DNA of 11,562 nucleotides. Origin: an uncultured Acidobacteriota bacterium (lineage in GTDB: Bacteria > Acidobacteriota > Thermoanaerobaculia > Gp7-AA8). Shown one piece after another: positions 1 through 9,375 of the stretch (position 1 is its first letter; every line of letters begins with the position of its first letter). The notes below the pieces were generated by a model. That model worked only from the letters and a program-made list of their open reading frames with translations. It ran no database searches and was not told the DNA's origin. The stretch covers positions 1 to 11,562 of the forward strand of contig CAMPKJ010000158.1 of the NCBI GenBank assembly GCA_946887105.1. Reading direction: 5' to 3'. The translations under genes were made by a program, and so were the position numbers.

Positions 1-32
1 GTTTCGCCCGTTTCGCCCGTTTCGCCCGTTTC
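1..32 (-). repeat. 9-bp tandem repeat in the gyrA 3' end
   Basis: The unit is TTTCGCCCG on the plus strand (CGGGCGAAA on the coding strand). It is present in about 3.5 exact copies and runs off the left edge. The period of 9 keeps frame, so each copy adds Gly-Glu-Thr to the acidic GyrA tail. The copies are identical at the base level, including third codon positions, which suggests recent slippage expansion. The total copy number cannot be seen here. Confidence 0.9.
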
Positions 33-2255
33 AACGATCGGCTCGATCGTTTCCCCGTCGCCTTCGTCGCCCGACTGCGCCTTCTTGTCGGCGCGCACGC
101 GGCCTTCCGGCGTCTCCGGCAGCACGTCCATCTCGATCACCGAGTCGCCCGGCTTGAGCGTGATCGCTTTCACGCCGGCGGCGCCGCGGCCCATCGGACG
201 GACGTCGGACTCGTGGAAGCGGATGGCCATGCCGTGCTGCGTGCCGACGAAGATCTCGTTGTTGGCGTTGCTGAGCCGCACGGCGTAGAGATCGTCGCCT
301 TCGAGGATGTCGATGGCGATGATGCCGGCGGCGCGCACGTTCGAGAACGCGGCCAGCTCGGTCTTCTTGATCTTGCCGCCGCGCGTGGCCATGACCACGT
401 ACTTGCCTTCGGTGAAGTCTTTCGTGGTGAGCAGTGCCCGCACGTTCTCGTTCTGATCGAGCGGCAGCAGATTCACGATTGCTTTGCCGCGCGCACTCGA
501 CGCCACCTCGGGGATCTGGTGCACCTTCAGCCAATACATGCGGCCGCGGTCGGTGAACACGAGCACGTACGCGTGTGCAGACGCGACGAAGAGATGTTCG
601 ACGATGTCTTCTTCTTTCGTCTGCATCCCGATCCGGCCTTTGCCGCCGCGGCGTTGCGAGCGATACAGCGAAAGCGGGGAGCGCTTGATGTATCCGCCGC
701 GCGAGACGGTGATGACCATGTCCTCGTCGGCGATGAGATCTTCGATGGAGATCTCGTTCGTGTCGGGGATGATCTCGGTGCGGCGCTTGTCGCCGTACGC
801 TTCTTTGATCGCGCGCAGCTCGTCCGCGATGATCTCCAGCACGAGGCGCTCGGAGCGGAGGATTTCCTTGAGCCGCGCAATCGTGGCCAGGATCTCCTGA
901 TACTCCTGCACGAGCTTCTCGCGCTCCAGGCCGGTCAGACGCTGCAGGCGCATGTCGAGAATGGCCTGCGCCTGGATCTCGCTGAACTGCCAGCGCGCGA
1001 TCATTCCTTCTTTCGCTTCCTGGCCGGTACGGCTGGCGCGGATCAACGCGATCAATTCATCGAGCACATCCAGCGCGCGCACGAGGCCTTCCAACACGTG
1101 CGCGCGCTCTTCGGCCTTGCGCAAATCGAAACGCGTGCGGCGCACGACGATCTCTTTGCGGTGCTCGATGAAGTGCCGCAGGATGGTCGGGAGCGGCATG
1201 ATCTCCGGCCGGTTGTTGACGATGGCCAGGAAGATCACGCCGAACGTGGTCTGCATCTGCGTGTTGCGATAGAGGTGATTGAGCACGATCTCGGCGATGG
1301 CGTCGCGTTTGAGCTCGATCACCACGCGGATGCCTTCGCGGTCGGACTCGTCGCGCAGATCGGAGATGCCCTCGATGCGCTTCTCCAGCACAAGGTCGCG
1401 GATCTTTTCCAGCAGCCGCGCCTTGTTCGTCATGTACGGAACTTCGGTCACGACGATCTGCTGCTTCTCGCTCTTCTTCTGCGTCTCGATGATGGCGCGC
1501 GCGCGGACCTGAATGATGCCGCGGCCGGTCGAATACGCTTCGCGGATGCCCTCGATGCCGTGAATGAAACCGGCGGTCGGGAAATCGGGACCGGGGAGAA
1601 CGGTCATCAACTCCTGCCAGGTCACGGCAGGATTGTCGATCATCATCAGGCAGGCGTCGATCACTTCGGCGAGGTTGTGCGGCGGGATGTTCGTGGCCAT
1701 GCCGACTGCGATGCCCGACGAACCATTGACGAGCAGGTTCGGATACTTGGCCGGCAACACGGAAGGCTCGGAAAGCGAGCCGTCGTAGTTCGGGACCCAG
1801 TCGATCGTTTCCTTGTCGATGTCGTCCCGCATCAGCTCTTCGGCGAGCCGCGTGAGCCGCACCTCGGTGTAACGCATGGCCGCGGGATTGTCGCCGTCGA
1901 TCGAGCCGAAGTTGCCCTGCCCGTCGACGAGCCGGTAGCGCATCGAAAAATCCTGCGCCATGCGCACGACCGCGTCGTAGATCGCGCTGTCGCCGTGCGG
2001 ATGGAACTTACCCATCACGTCGCCGACGATGCGTGCGCTTTTCTTGTATGCCTTGCCGGCGGTGTTCCCCTGCTCGTACATCCCGTAGAGGATGCGGCGA
2101 TGGACGGGCTTCAGGCCGTCGCGAACGTCGGGGAGCGCGCGTCCGATGATGACGGACATCGCGTAGTCGAGATACGACTTGCGCATCTCGTCTTCGATGT
2201 TGACAGGGAAGCGCTGCTCGGTCGGTGTCGGAAATTCGGGTGTGTCGTCAGCCAT
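1..2255 (-). CDS. gyrA: DNA gyrase subunit A, 3' end beyond window
   Basis: GyrA is the breakage-reunion subunit of gyrase (A2B2), which introduces negative supercoils ahead of forks and transcription. The ATG at 2255 opens with MADDTPEF, and about 751 codons are present before the left edge, without a stop. The catalytic tyrosine lies in AMRYTE at residue 129. The quinolone-determining stretch [10 protein letters not shown] has Ser90 and Asp94 at the positions of E. coli Ser83 and Asp87, so it is of the sensitive type. The GyrA box QRRGGKG (residues 534-540, bases 636-656) marks the start of the DNA-wrapping C-terminal domain and separates this protein from ParC, which lacks an intact box. 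From about residue 712 the protein becomes a charged tail ending in repeated Gly-Glu-Thr. The start is 10 bp after the gyrB stop and has no clear Shine-Dalgarno, which suggests translational coupling to gyrB. Confidence 0.97.
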   Translation of the reverse strand, partial: MADDTPEFPTPTEQRFPVNIEDEMRKSYLDYAMSVIIGRALPDVRDGLKPVHRRILYGMYEQGNTAGKAYKKSARIVGDVMGKFHPHGDSAIYDAVVRMAQDFSMRYRLVDGQGNFGSIDGDNPAAMRYTEVRLTRLAEELMRDDIDKETIDWVPNYDGSLSEPSVLPAKYPNLLVNGSSGIAVGMATNIPPHNLAEVIDACLMMIDNPAVTWQELMTVLPGPDFPTAGFIHGIEGIREAYSTGRGIIQVRARAIIETQKKSEKQQIVVTEVPYMTNKARLLEKIRDLVLEKRIEGISDLRDESDREGIRVVIELKRDAIAEIVLNHLYRNTQMQTTFGVIFLAIVNNRPEIMPLPTILRHFIEHRKEIVVRRTRFDLRKAEERAHVLEGLVRALDVLDELIALIRASRTGQEAKEGMIARWQFSEIQAQAILDMRLQRLTGLEREKLVQEYQEILATIARLKEILRSERLVLEIIADELRAIKEAYGDKRRTEIIPDTNEISIEDLIADEDMVITVSRGGYIKRSPLSLYRSQRRGGKGRIGMQTKEEDIVEHLFVASAHAYVLVFTDRGRMYWLKVHQIPEVASSARGKAIVNLLPLDQNENVRALLTTKDFTEGKYVVMATRGGKIKKTELAAFSNVRAAGIIAIDILEGDDLYAVRLSNANNEIFVGTQHGMAIRFHESDVRPMGRGAAGVKAITLKPGDSVIEMDVLPETPEGRVRADKKAQSGDEGDGETIEPIVETGETGETGE

Positions 2256-2265
2256 TCGTCAGTCG

Positions 2266-4770
<2,505 letters not shown>

Positions 4771-5856
4771 TCAGGCGAAATCAGCTGAGGCCGTAACTCT
4801 TCCGTTTTCAACGGTTAGGCGGCGGTGCGGACCCGCCTCCAACGCGGCGAGAAACGCCTCCTTCGCGGAGGTGGCGAAAACCTGGGTCGAAACGGGCAGA
4901 TTCGTGAGCAGTTCCTGCAGGATCCCAAGGTCCAGTTCGGCATCGACATCGTCGAGCAGAAACAGCGGCGCATCGTCGTGACGGCGCCGGAATAGCTCCA
5001 GTTTCGCGAACTTGAGAAACAGTACGATCATCTTCTGCTCGCCGCCCGAGAGGACTTCGGACGCGGGCCGTCCGTCGACGAGCAGTTCCAGAACGTCGCG
5101 CTGTGGTCCGACGAGCGACATGCGTGCCCGCAGCTCGTGCCGCCGGATCCGCGCCAGGTCGTCGGTAGTGCTCGGTTCGTAGCTCATCTCGACGTTCGTG
5201 ACGTGATACGCGTGCCGCGCGACCACTTCGCGAAACACCACCGCGAGATCGGCGACGTATGCCGCACGCGATCGATGCACCGCCGCCGCGGCGACCATCA
5301 GCTCGTTGTCCCAGGCGTCGAGCGTCGCCACCGCCTGGCGCTGGTGCGCGATCTCGCCGAGAAGCGCGTTGCGCTGCTTCAGTACGCGCGTGTAGCGCGA
5401 GAGCTGTTCGACGTACGCCGGATGGATGCTGGCGATGCCGCGATCGAGAAAACGGCGGCGGTCTTCGGGAGTGCCGCGGATGGCGTCGAGCCGCGCCGAG
5501 GAGTAGGCGAAGACGCTCAGCGCGTGCAGGTACGACGGGAGCGTGACTTTTTCGCCGTTGATCATCAGCACGCGCTTTTTGGTTTCGCCGGTTTCGAGAC
5601 CGACGGACAGCGTGCGATCGAGTCCATCGCGGTGCAGCACGCCGCTCACGAACACGCTCGGAGCATCGTGGCGGAAGACGCTGCCCACACGCGTCGTGCG
5701 AAAGGACTTCGTCGTAGCAAGGAAGTAGATCGCCTCGAGGACGTTCGTCTTTCCCTGCCCGTTGCGGCCGACGACGATGTTCGCCTGAGGATGAAACTCC
5801 GTCTCCGCGTCGGCGAGATTGCGGAACGACTGCGTCGTGACGGATTTGAGAATCAA
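4771..5856 (-). CDS. recF: DNA replication and repair protein RecF
   Basis: RecF is an SMC-like ABC ATPase. With RecO and RecR it helps load RecA at single-strand gaps and stalled forks. The 361 residues are of normal length. Walker A is GRNGQGKT (30-37), the ABC signature LSGGEQK is at 269-275, and Walker B with the D-loop reads LFLLDDVDAELD (298-309). The family motif GPQRD (250-254) is also present. The start is a TTG at 5854-5856, directly after the dnaN TAG stop with no intervening base. It gives (M)ILKSVTTQSFRNL, which matches the usual RecF N-terminus. Earlier starts would lie inside dnaN. No Shine-Dalgarno is visible, so reinitiation after dnaN termination is the likely mode. That start and the zero spacing should keep RecF well below clamp levels, which is an inference. 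Confidence 0.96.
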   Translation of the reverse strand: MILKSVTTQSFRNLADAETEFHPQANIVVGRNGQGKTNVLEAIYFLATTKSFRTTRVGSVFRHDAPSVFVSGVLHRDGLDRTLSVGLETGETKKRVLMINGEKVTLPSYLHALSVFAYSSARLDAIRGTPEDRRRFLDRGIASIHPAYVEQLSRYTRVLKQRNALLGEIAHQRQAVATLDAWDNELMVAAAAVHRSRAAYVADLAVVFREVVARHAYHVTNVEMSYEPSTTDDLARIRRHELRARMSLVGPQRDVLELLVDGRPASEVLSGGEQKMIVLFLKFAKLELFRRRHDDAPLFLLDDVDAELDLGILQELLTNLPVSTQVFATSAKEAFLAALEAGPHRRLTVENGRVTASADFA

Positions 5857-6987
5857 CTAGGCCAGCCGCATCGGCATGACCACGTACAGATAGTCATACG
5901 GCAGGTCCTCGGCCGTGGTCGCCGGGCGGCCGATGCACTGGCTGTTCTCATCCTTCAGATCGAGCGAGACACTCGGCGTATCGGTCGCGCTCAGAAAATC
6001 CATCACGTACGCGGCGTTCAGGCCGACGAAGAACGGCTGGCCGGCGTAGTCGATCGGCACGGTCTCGCGCGCGTCGCCGAGCTCCGGATTCGTCGACGAG
6101 ACCGTGAGCTTGCCGGGCGCGAAATCGAAGCGCACCGCGCGGGTGCGTTCGTTCGCAACGAGGGAAATGCGCTTGATCGTCGACAGCAGACGCTCGCGAT
6201 CGACCATCACCCGCCGGTCGTTGTCGCGCGAGATCACTTCCATGTAGTTCGGGAAGTTCACGTCGATCATGCGCGCCAGCAGGCGGCGCTCGCCGGCTTC
6301 GAAGAAGAGCTGATTTTCGGAGACGCCGAAACGCACGTTGCCTTCTTCGCCGCCTTCGAGACGCTCGATCTCGCCGAGCGCCTTGCGCGGCACGAGGATG
6401 GTGAGGTCGGTGCCTTTCTTCCCTTTGCCGGTGATGCCGGACGGGAAATTGATCAGTGCCATGCGATGGCCGTCGGTGGCAACCATCTCCAGCTTGTTCG
6501 GCTGCACTTTGAGCAACGCGCCGTTGAGCTGGAAGCGGGTCTCCTCGTGCGTGATCGCGAACTTCACTTTTCCGACCATCGTCTTCAGCTCGTCGAGCGG
6601 GATCGTGTACGCCTCGCTCACGTTCACCGTCGGCAGCGTCGGATAGTCCTCGGCCGGCAGCCCGAGGAGACGAAATTTCGCGGTGCCTGACTCGACCAGG
6701 ATCGAGTTGTTTTCCTGCAGGGTGAAGTGCACGTCTTCTTCGGGGAGAGAGCGAACGATGTCGAAGAGGCGTTTTGCTTCGATGGTCACCCCGCCCGGGG
6801 TGGTGATGCGCGCCGGGCAGGAACTGAGAATGGTGACGTCGAGATCCGTGGCCGCGATCTGGAGCCGGCCGTCCGCGGCCTTGAGCAGGACATTCGAAAG
6901 GATCGGAATCGTCGAACGTTTCTCGACCACTCCCTGGCACAGCTGCAGTTCCTTCTGAAGGTCCGCTTTTCCTACGCTCAGCTCCAT
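5857..6987 (-). CDS. dnaN: DNA polymerase III beta sliding clamp
   Basis: DnaN dimerises into the ring that tethers DNA polymerase III and many repair enzymes to DNA. The 376 residues form a full-length clamp of three repeated folds. Family signatures are VEKRSTIPILSNVLL near the N-terminus (21-35), ATDGHRMA (170-177) and the C-terminal VVMPMRLA (369-376). MPMRL forms part of the hydrophobic pocket that binds clamp-binding motifs of partners. The ATG at 6987 is supported by an AAGGAAGAG Shine-Dalgarno at 6993-7001. The gene lies between dnaA (257 bp upstream) and recF (zero spacing), the classical order. A possible extended -10 promoter at 7080-7088 could drive dnaN-recF apart from dnaA. Confidence 0.98.
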   Translation of the reverse strand: MELSVGKADLQKELQLCQGVVEKRSTIPILSNVLLKAADGRLQIAATDLDVTILSSCPARITTPGGVTIEAKRLFDIVRSLPEEDVHFTLQENNSILVESGTAKFRLLGLPAEDYPTLPTVNVSEAYTIPLDELKTMVGKVKFAITHEETRFQLNGALLKVQPNKLEMVATDGHRMALINFPSGITGKGKKGTDLTILVPRKALGEIERLEGGEEGNVRFGVSENQLFFEAGERRLLARMIDVNFPNYMEVISRDNDRRVMVDRERLLSTIKRISLVANERTRAVRFDFAPGKLTVSSTNPELGDARETVPIDYAGQPFFVGLNAAYVMDFLSATDTPSVSLDLKDENSQCIGRPATTAEDLPYDYLYVVMPMRLA

Positions 6988-6992
6988 GGGTT

Positions 6993-7001
6993 CTCTTCCT
7001 T
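6993..7001 (-). promoter_or_regulatory. Ribosome binding site of dnaN
   Basis: AAGGAAGAG on the minus strand, with AAGGA ending 9 bases before the ATG. It is the best Shine-Dalgarno in the left block; gyrA, gyrB, recF and dnaA lack a comparable one. Confidence 0.75.
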
Positions 7002-7006
7002 CAAAC

Positions 7007-7023
7007 CAAGAATGTATTTCTTG
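7007..7023. repeat. AT-rich inverted repeat beside the TAG tract
   Basis: CAAGAA, five bases, TTCTTG is a perfect 6-bp inverted repeat in one of the most AT-rich short stretches of the window. It lies between the TAG triplets and the dnaN Shine-Dalgarno. It could be part of the unwinding element, an operator, or a small hairpin in the dnaN leader. The sequence alone does not decide between these. Confidence 0.5.
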
Positions 7024-7038
7024 TAGTGGTAGTAGTAG
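7024..7038 (+). promoter_or_regulatory. Candidate DnaA-trio element
   Basis: Five triplets in register, TAG TGG TAG TAG TAG on the plus strand, equal to 3'-GAT repeats read from the box side. They are followed by GTGG and then a degenerate DnaA box at 7043-7051. DnaA-trios are known as repeated 3'-GAT-like triplets beside a DnaA box where DnaA binds a single strand during origin melting. Position, spacing and polarity fit, but a short triplet run could also be chance. Confidence 0.55.
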
Positions 7039-7079
7039 GTGGTGCGGATATCTTGGCGATTCGACGCAAACCGTTCGAA

Positions 7080-7088
7080 AGTATAGCA
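7080..7088 (-). promoter_or_regulatory. Possible dnaN promoter (extended -10)
   Basis: TGCTATACT on the minus strand is an extended -10 element (TG, one base, TATACT). The hexamer 17 bp upstream is a poor -35, which an extended -10 can tolerate. Transcription would start near 7073, giving a leader of about 85 bases that crosses the TAG tract and inverted repeat before dnaN. Confidence 0.5.
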
Positions 7089-7122
7089 GTCTTCAACTTT
7101 GTAACCTGTGGTTTCAGGCTGG

Positions 7123-7156
7123 AGAAAACTGCGGAGAATCGGGCCGTTTTCCGCAG
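7123..7156 (-). terminator. Possible intrinsic terminator of dnaA, also a paired box site
   Basis: On the minus strand CTGCGGAAAA, an 8-base loop and TTCTCCGCAG form a 10-bp stem with one G-U-type mismatch pair. TTTTCT follows, about 90 bases after the dnaA stop. This is the form of a Rho-independent terminator with a modest U run. The same arms are two DnaA-box-like sequences facing each other, so the symmetry may instead reflect initiator binding. The two roles are compatible. Confidence 0.5.
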
Positions 7157-7244
7157 ATTCGGCAGTTGTTCGTCCGGTCGCGATTTCCGTCCACACGATT
7201 TGATCAGGGCTTTCCGCAGGCTCTGTGGAATGTTCAGGGAGTCT

Positions 7245-8552
7245 TCAGCGGAACTGCTTCGCGAGCGCTTCGACGGTGCGCGCGAAGCCCGCGTCGGCAT
7301 CGAGCATCTTCTTGATCTGCTGCACCGAGTACATGACGGTGGAGTGGTGCTTGTCGCCGAAGAGCTTTCCGATCTCCGGATACGACTTGTCCGTCAGCTC
7401 CTTGCAGAGATACATCGCCACCTGCCGCGGGAAGGCGATGGTCTTGGCGTTGCTCTTCTGCTTGATGTCCGCGACCTTCAGTCCGTAGTGCGTGGCCACC
7501 ACGCGCAGGATCTCGCTGGGCGTGATCGGCTTGTCCTCTTTCGAGAGGATGTCTTTCAGCGCCTCTTTGGCGACGTCGATGTCAACGGTTCTGCCCGCGA
7601 GAGAGGCGTACGCGGTGATCTTGTTCAGATGTCCTTCGAGCTCGCGCACGTTGGAGCGAACCCGCTCGGCGATGAAGAGCGCGACCTCCTGCGGAAGCTG
7701 AAGGCCTTTGTCCTCCGCCTTCTTGCGAAGGATGGCCACCTTGGTCTCGAGATCGGGCGGCTGGATGTCGGCCGTCAGTCCCCATTCGAAACGGGAGCGA
7801 AGACGCTCTTCGAGTGTGGGGATTTCTTTCGGTGGACGATCCGACGTGAACACGATCTGCTTCTGCGCTTCGTAAAGCGCATTGAAGGTGTGGAAGAACT
7901 CTTCCTGAGTGCGTTCCTTGCCGGCGATGAACTGGATGTCGTCGAGGAGAAGGGCGTCGACCGAGCGGTAGCGGTCGCGGAACGGCTGCATTTTGTCGTA
8001 CCGGATCGCGGCGATGACTTCGGTCACGAACACCTCGGCCGACATGTACGCGATCTTCAGATTCGGCCGCAGCTCGCGAACCTGTTGCCCGATGGCCTGG
8101 ATGAGGTGCGTCTTGCCGAGACCGGCGCCGCCGTAGATGAACAGCGGATTGAACGAGCCGCTCGGATTTTCGGCGATCGACTTCGAGGCGGCATACGCGA
8201 GCTGGTTCGACCCGCCGACGACGAAGGATTCGAAGCGGTAACGGCGGTTGAAGGTCGCGGCCGGCAGCTCCGCGTCTTTCGGAGGCGGGGTGTGCGGCGC
8301 GCGATCGGGTCCGGCGTTGGCGTCGATCAGAAAGTTGAGGTGGAGATACTCGGAATCGAGCTCGTTGAGGATGGCGCGGATCTGAGTCCCGAACCGTTCG
8401 CGGATCTCATCCACGTACCGTTGCGACGGCACGGCAACATCGAGGGTGTCGCCTTTGTGGGCAACGAGCCGGGTGGGGGCCAGCCACGTGTCATACTCCG
8501 TTCGATCAACGACTTGCTCGATACGGGAGAGAACTTGGCTCCAGGTGCTCAT
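7245..8552 (-). CDS. dnaA: Chromosomal replication initiator DnaA
   Basis: DnaA is the AAA+ ATPase that binds DnaA boxes, forms a filament on the origin and melts it. The 435 residues carry all domains. Domain I (about 1-75, WSQVLSRIEQVVDRTEYDTW) is followed by a short linker (about 76-100). The AAA+ core has Walker A GGAGLGKTH (141-149), Walker B LLLDDIQF (201-208), the sensor 1 region FTSDRPP (235-241), the arginine-finger region LRSRFEWGL (251-259) and sensor 2 NVRELEGHL (301-309). Domain IV has FPRQVAMYL (374-382, Arg376 at the minor-groove position) and the signature SYPEIGKLFGDKHHSTV (390-406). His402 replaces the aspartate found in E. coli GGRDHTTV. The ATG at 8552 gives MSTWSQVLSRI, a normal start, although no Shine-Dalgarno is visible. 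The leader holds three box-like sites, so autoregulation is likely. Confidence 0.98.
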   Translation of the reverse strand: MSTWSQVLSRIEQVVDRTEYDTWLAPTRLVAHKGDTLDVAVPSQRYVDEIRERFGTQIRAILNELDSEYLHLNFLIDANAGPDRAPHTPPPKDAELPAATFNRRYRFESFVVGGSNQLAYAASKSIAENPSGSFNPLFIYGGAGLGKTHLIQAIGQQVRELRPNLKIAYMSAEVFVTEVIAAIRYDKMQPFRDRYRSVDALLLDDIQFIAGKERTQEEFFHTFNALYEAQKQIVFTSDRPPKEIPTLEERLRSRFEWGLTADIQPPDLETKVAILRKKAEDKGLQLPQEVALFIAERVRSNVRELEGHLNKITAYASLAGRTVDIDVAKEALKDILSKEDKPITPSEILRVVATHYGLKVADIKQKSNAKTIAFPRQVAMYLCKELTDKSYPEIGKLFGDKHHSTVMYSVQQIKKMLDADAGFARTVEALAKQFR

Positions 8553-8579
8553 GTGGGGAAGGCGCCGCTATCTTGTTGA

Positions 8580-8610
8580 GAATCCACAGCTTTTCCACAG
8601 TTGTGGAAAT
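8580..8610. promoter_or_regulatory. DnaA-box cluster in the dnaA leader
   Basis: There are three box-like 9-mers: GAATCCACA (plus, 8580-8588), TTTTCCACA (plus, 8591-8599, one mismatch to TTATCCACA) and ATTTCCACA (minus, 8602-8610). The first two are 11 bp apart, about one helical turn. The second and third form a perfect inverted repeat, TTTCCACA, GT, TGTGGAAA. The cluster starts 28 bp upstream of the dnaA ATG and sits just downstream of the proposed dnaA start point. That suits autorepression, a second origin subregion, or both. Confidence 0.75.
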
Positions 8611-8633
8611 TCTGGCTCTCTGGAAGGCGACGG

Positions 8634-8662
8634 AGTCTAGCACAGCGATATGGGGCGGGGAA
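8634..8662 (-). promoter_or_regulatory. Possible dnaA promoter
   Basis: On the minus strand TGCTAGACT (8634-8642) is an extended -10, differing by one base from the element proposed for dnaN. TTCCCC (8657-8662) lies 17 bp upstream as a weak -35. The start would be near 8627, with a leader of about 75 bases carrying the three DnaA boxes. Confidence 0.45.
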
Positions 8663-8763
8663 GGCTAAAAAACCGGTGCCTCTCCGGCCCGGACGGCGAC
8701 TGGAATAAGGCTCTTCGCTCAGGGCGTTTGCGCGCTCGGCCTGCGGACTGCCGTCGACGCTCG

Positions 8764-8792
8764 TTGACCGTCTCATCTGGCCCGACTATACT
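8764..8792 (+). promoter_or_regulatory. Promoter of the rpmH operon
   Basis: TTGACC (8764-8769), a 17-bp spacer and TATACT (8787-8792) make a near-consensus housekeeping sigma promoter with ideal spacing. Transcription should start near 8799, leaving a leader of about 24 bases before rpmH. It fires away from the dnaA promoter, and the two proposed start points are about 170 bp apart. This is the strongest promoter-like sequence I see in the window. Confidence 0.8.
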
Positions 8793-8808
8793 CGCCGCTT
8801 TCTTTTCA

Positions 8809-8813
8809 GAGGG
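8809..8813 (+). promoter_or_regulatory. Ribosome binding site of rpmH
   Basis: GAGGG ends 9 bases before the ATG at 8823 but 15 before the ATG at 8829. The spacing favours the first, giving [10 protein letters not shown] rather than the more usual MKRTYQPN. Confidence 0.7.
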
Positions 8814-8822
8814 TTAGCAGAC

Positions 8823-8963
8823 ATGGCAATGAAGCGTACGTATCAACCGAACAACCGCCGTCGCAAGCGCACGCACGGCTTCCTCGTCCGCATGCGGACC
8901 AAGGACGGCCAGGCCGTCCTCTCGCGCCGTCGTCGTAAGGGCCGCAAGCGCCTCGCTGTCTAA
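8823..8963 (+). CDS. rpmH: 50S ribosomal protein L34
   Basis: L34 is a small, very basic protein of the large ribosomal subunit. The 46-residue product begins [20 protein letters not shown] and ends in arginine- and lysine-rich KGRKRLAV. Both ends match the family, which is usually 44-46 residues and starts MKRT(Y/F)QP. The first of two in-frame ATGs is chosen because it is correctly spaced from GAGGG at 8809. The gene is first in the right-facing block, driven by the promoter at 8764-8792 and 22 bp before rnpA. The divergent rpmH-dnaA pair is an ancient arrangement beside bacterial origins. Confidence 0.97.
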   Translation: MAMKRTYQPNNRRRKRTHGFLVRMRTKDGQAVLSRRRRKGRKRLAV

Positions 8964-8985
8964 GCGGGCGTTCGCGGCGAACCCG

Positions 8986-9375
8986 GTGGAACGCCTTCGG
9001 TCCGAGGCGCTGCCGAAATCACGAAGACTGGCAAAGCGGCCGGAGTTCGTGAGGGTTTATGAAAACGGCCGCAAACACTTCTCCCGCCATGCCGTGCTCT
9101 TCTTCGCCGGCAACGGTCTGCAGAATTCGCGGATCGGCATCACGGTGACGAAGAAGGTCGGAAAGGCCAACATCCGCAATCGTCTGAAACGCTGGACGCG
9201 CGAGGTCTATCGCCGGCAACGCGAGCCCCTCGGCCTCGATGCTCGAGGCCTGGACATCGTCGTGAACGTCAAGCCGTCAGCTGTCGAATCGACGTTTGCG
9301 GACTTCAGCCGCGATCTCACGAAGGCGCTGGAGCGCGTGGTCAGCGACGCGTCGCGGCGGGCAGCGTCATCATGA
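8986..9375 (+). CDS. rnpA: Ribonuclease P protein component
   Basis: RnpA is the protein cofactor of RNase P, which with the rnpB RNA removes the 5' leader of precursor tRNAs. The 129-residue basic protein has [20 protein letters not shown] near the N-terminus (9-28), [13 protein letters not shown] (49-61) and the RNR signature [11 protein letters not shown] (63-73), with Arg64, Arg66, Lys68 and Arg69 at RNA-contacting positions. The start is a GTG at 8986, the first possible start after the rpmH stop. No clear Shine-Dalgarno precedes it, so coupling to rpmH is likely and expression should be much lower than that of L34. The stop overlaps the yidD start by 4 bp (ATGA). rnpB itself is not in the window. 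Confidence 0.95.
   Translation: MERLRSEALPKSRRLAKRPEFVRVYENGRKHFSRHAVLFFAGNGLQNSRIGITVTKKVGKANIRNRLKRWTREVYRRQREPLGLDARGLDIVVNVKPSAVESTFADFSRDLTKALERVVSDASRRAASS

Larger units (their letters stand above)
7007..7232. other. oriC: Candidate oriC core (dnaA-dnaN gap)
   Basis: The gap contains six DnaA-box-like 9-mers, compared here with TTATCCACA. They are ATATCCGCA (minus, 7043-7051), TTCTCCGCA (minus, 7130-7138), TTTTCCGCA (plus, 7147-7155), CCGTCCACA (plus, 7187-7195), CTTTCCGCA (plus, 7210-7218) and CATTCCACA (minus, 7224-7232). Each has two or three mismatches, but all keep TCCRCA. A TAG-triplet tract and an AT-rich stretch lie at the dnaN end. Read from dnaA to dnaN the order is boxes, short GC-rich spacer, triplets, AT-rich DNA. 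This is the order of the B. subtilis unwinding site as I recall it. Genes on both sides run outward except dnaA itself. The boxes are individually weak, so the call rests on clustering and order. Confidence 0.6.

Noticed and set aside
4802..4814. CCGTT-TTC-AACGG hairpin near the recF 3' end
   Set aside because: The 5-bp stem lies inside recF coding sequence and is not followed by a U tract on the minus strand.
8683..8693. TCCGG-C-CCGGA palindrome between dnaA and rpmH
   Set aside because: It is short and expected in GC-rich DNA, and no U run follows on either strand, so it is not supported as a terminator or operator.
8549..8776. 75-codon minus-strand frame overlapping the dnaA start by 4 bp
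   Set aside because: The overlap resembles translational coupling, but the frame covers the dnaA leader, the DnaA boxes and the proposed promoter, has no homology I recognise and starts far upstream of the likely transcript start.
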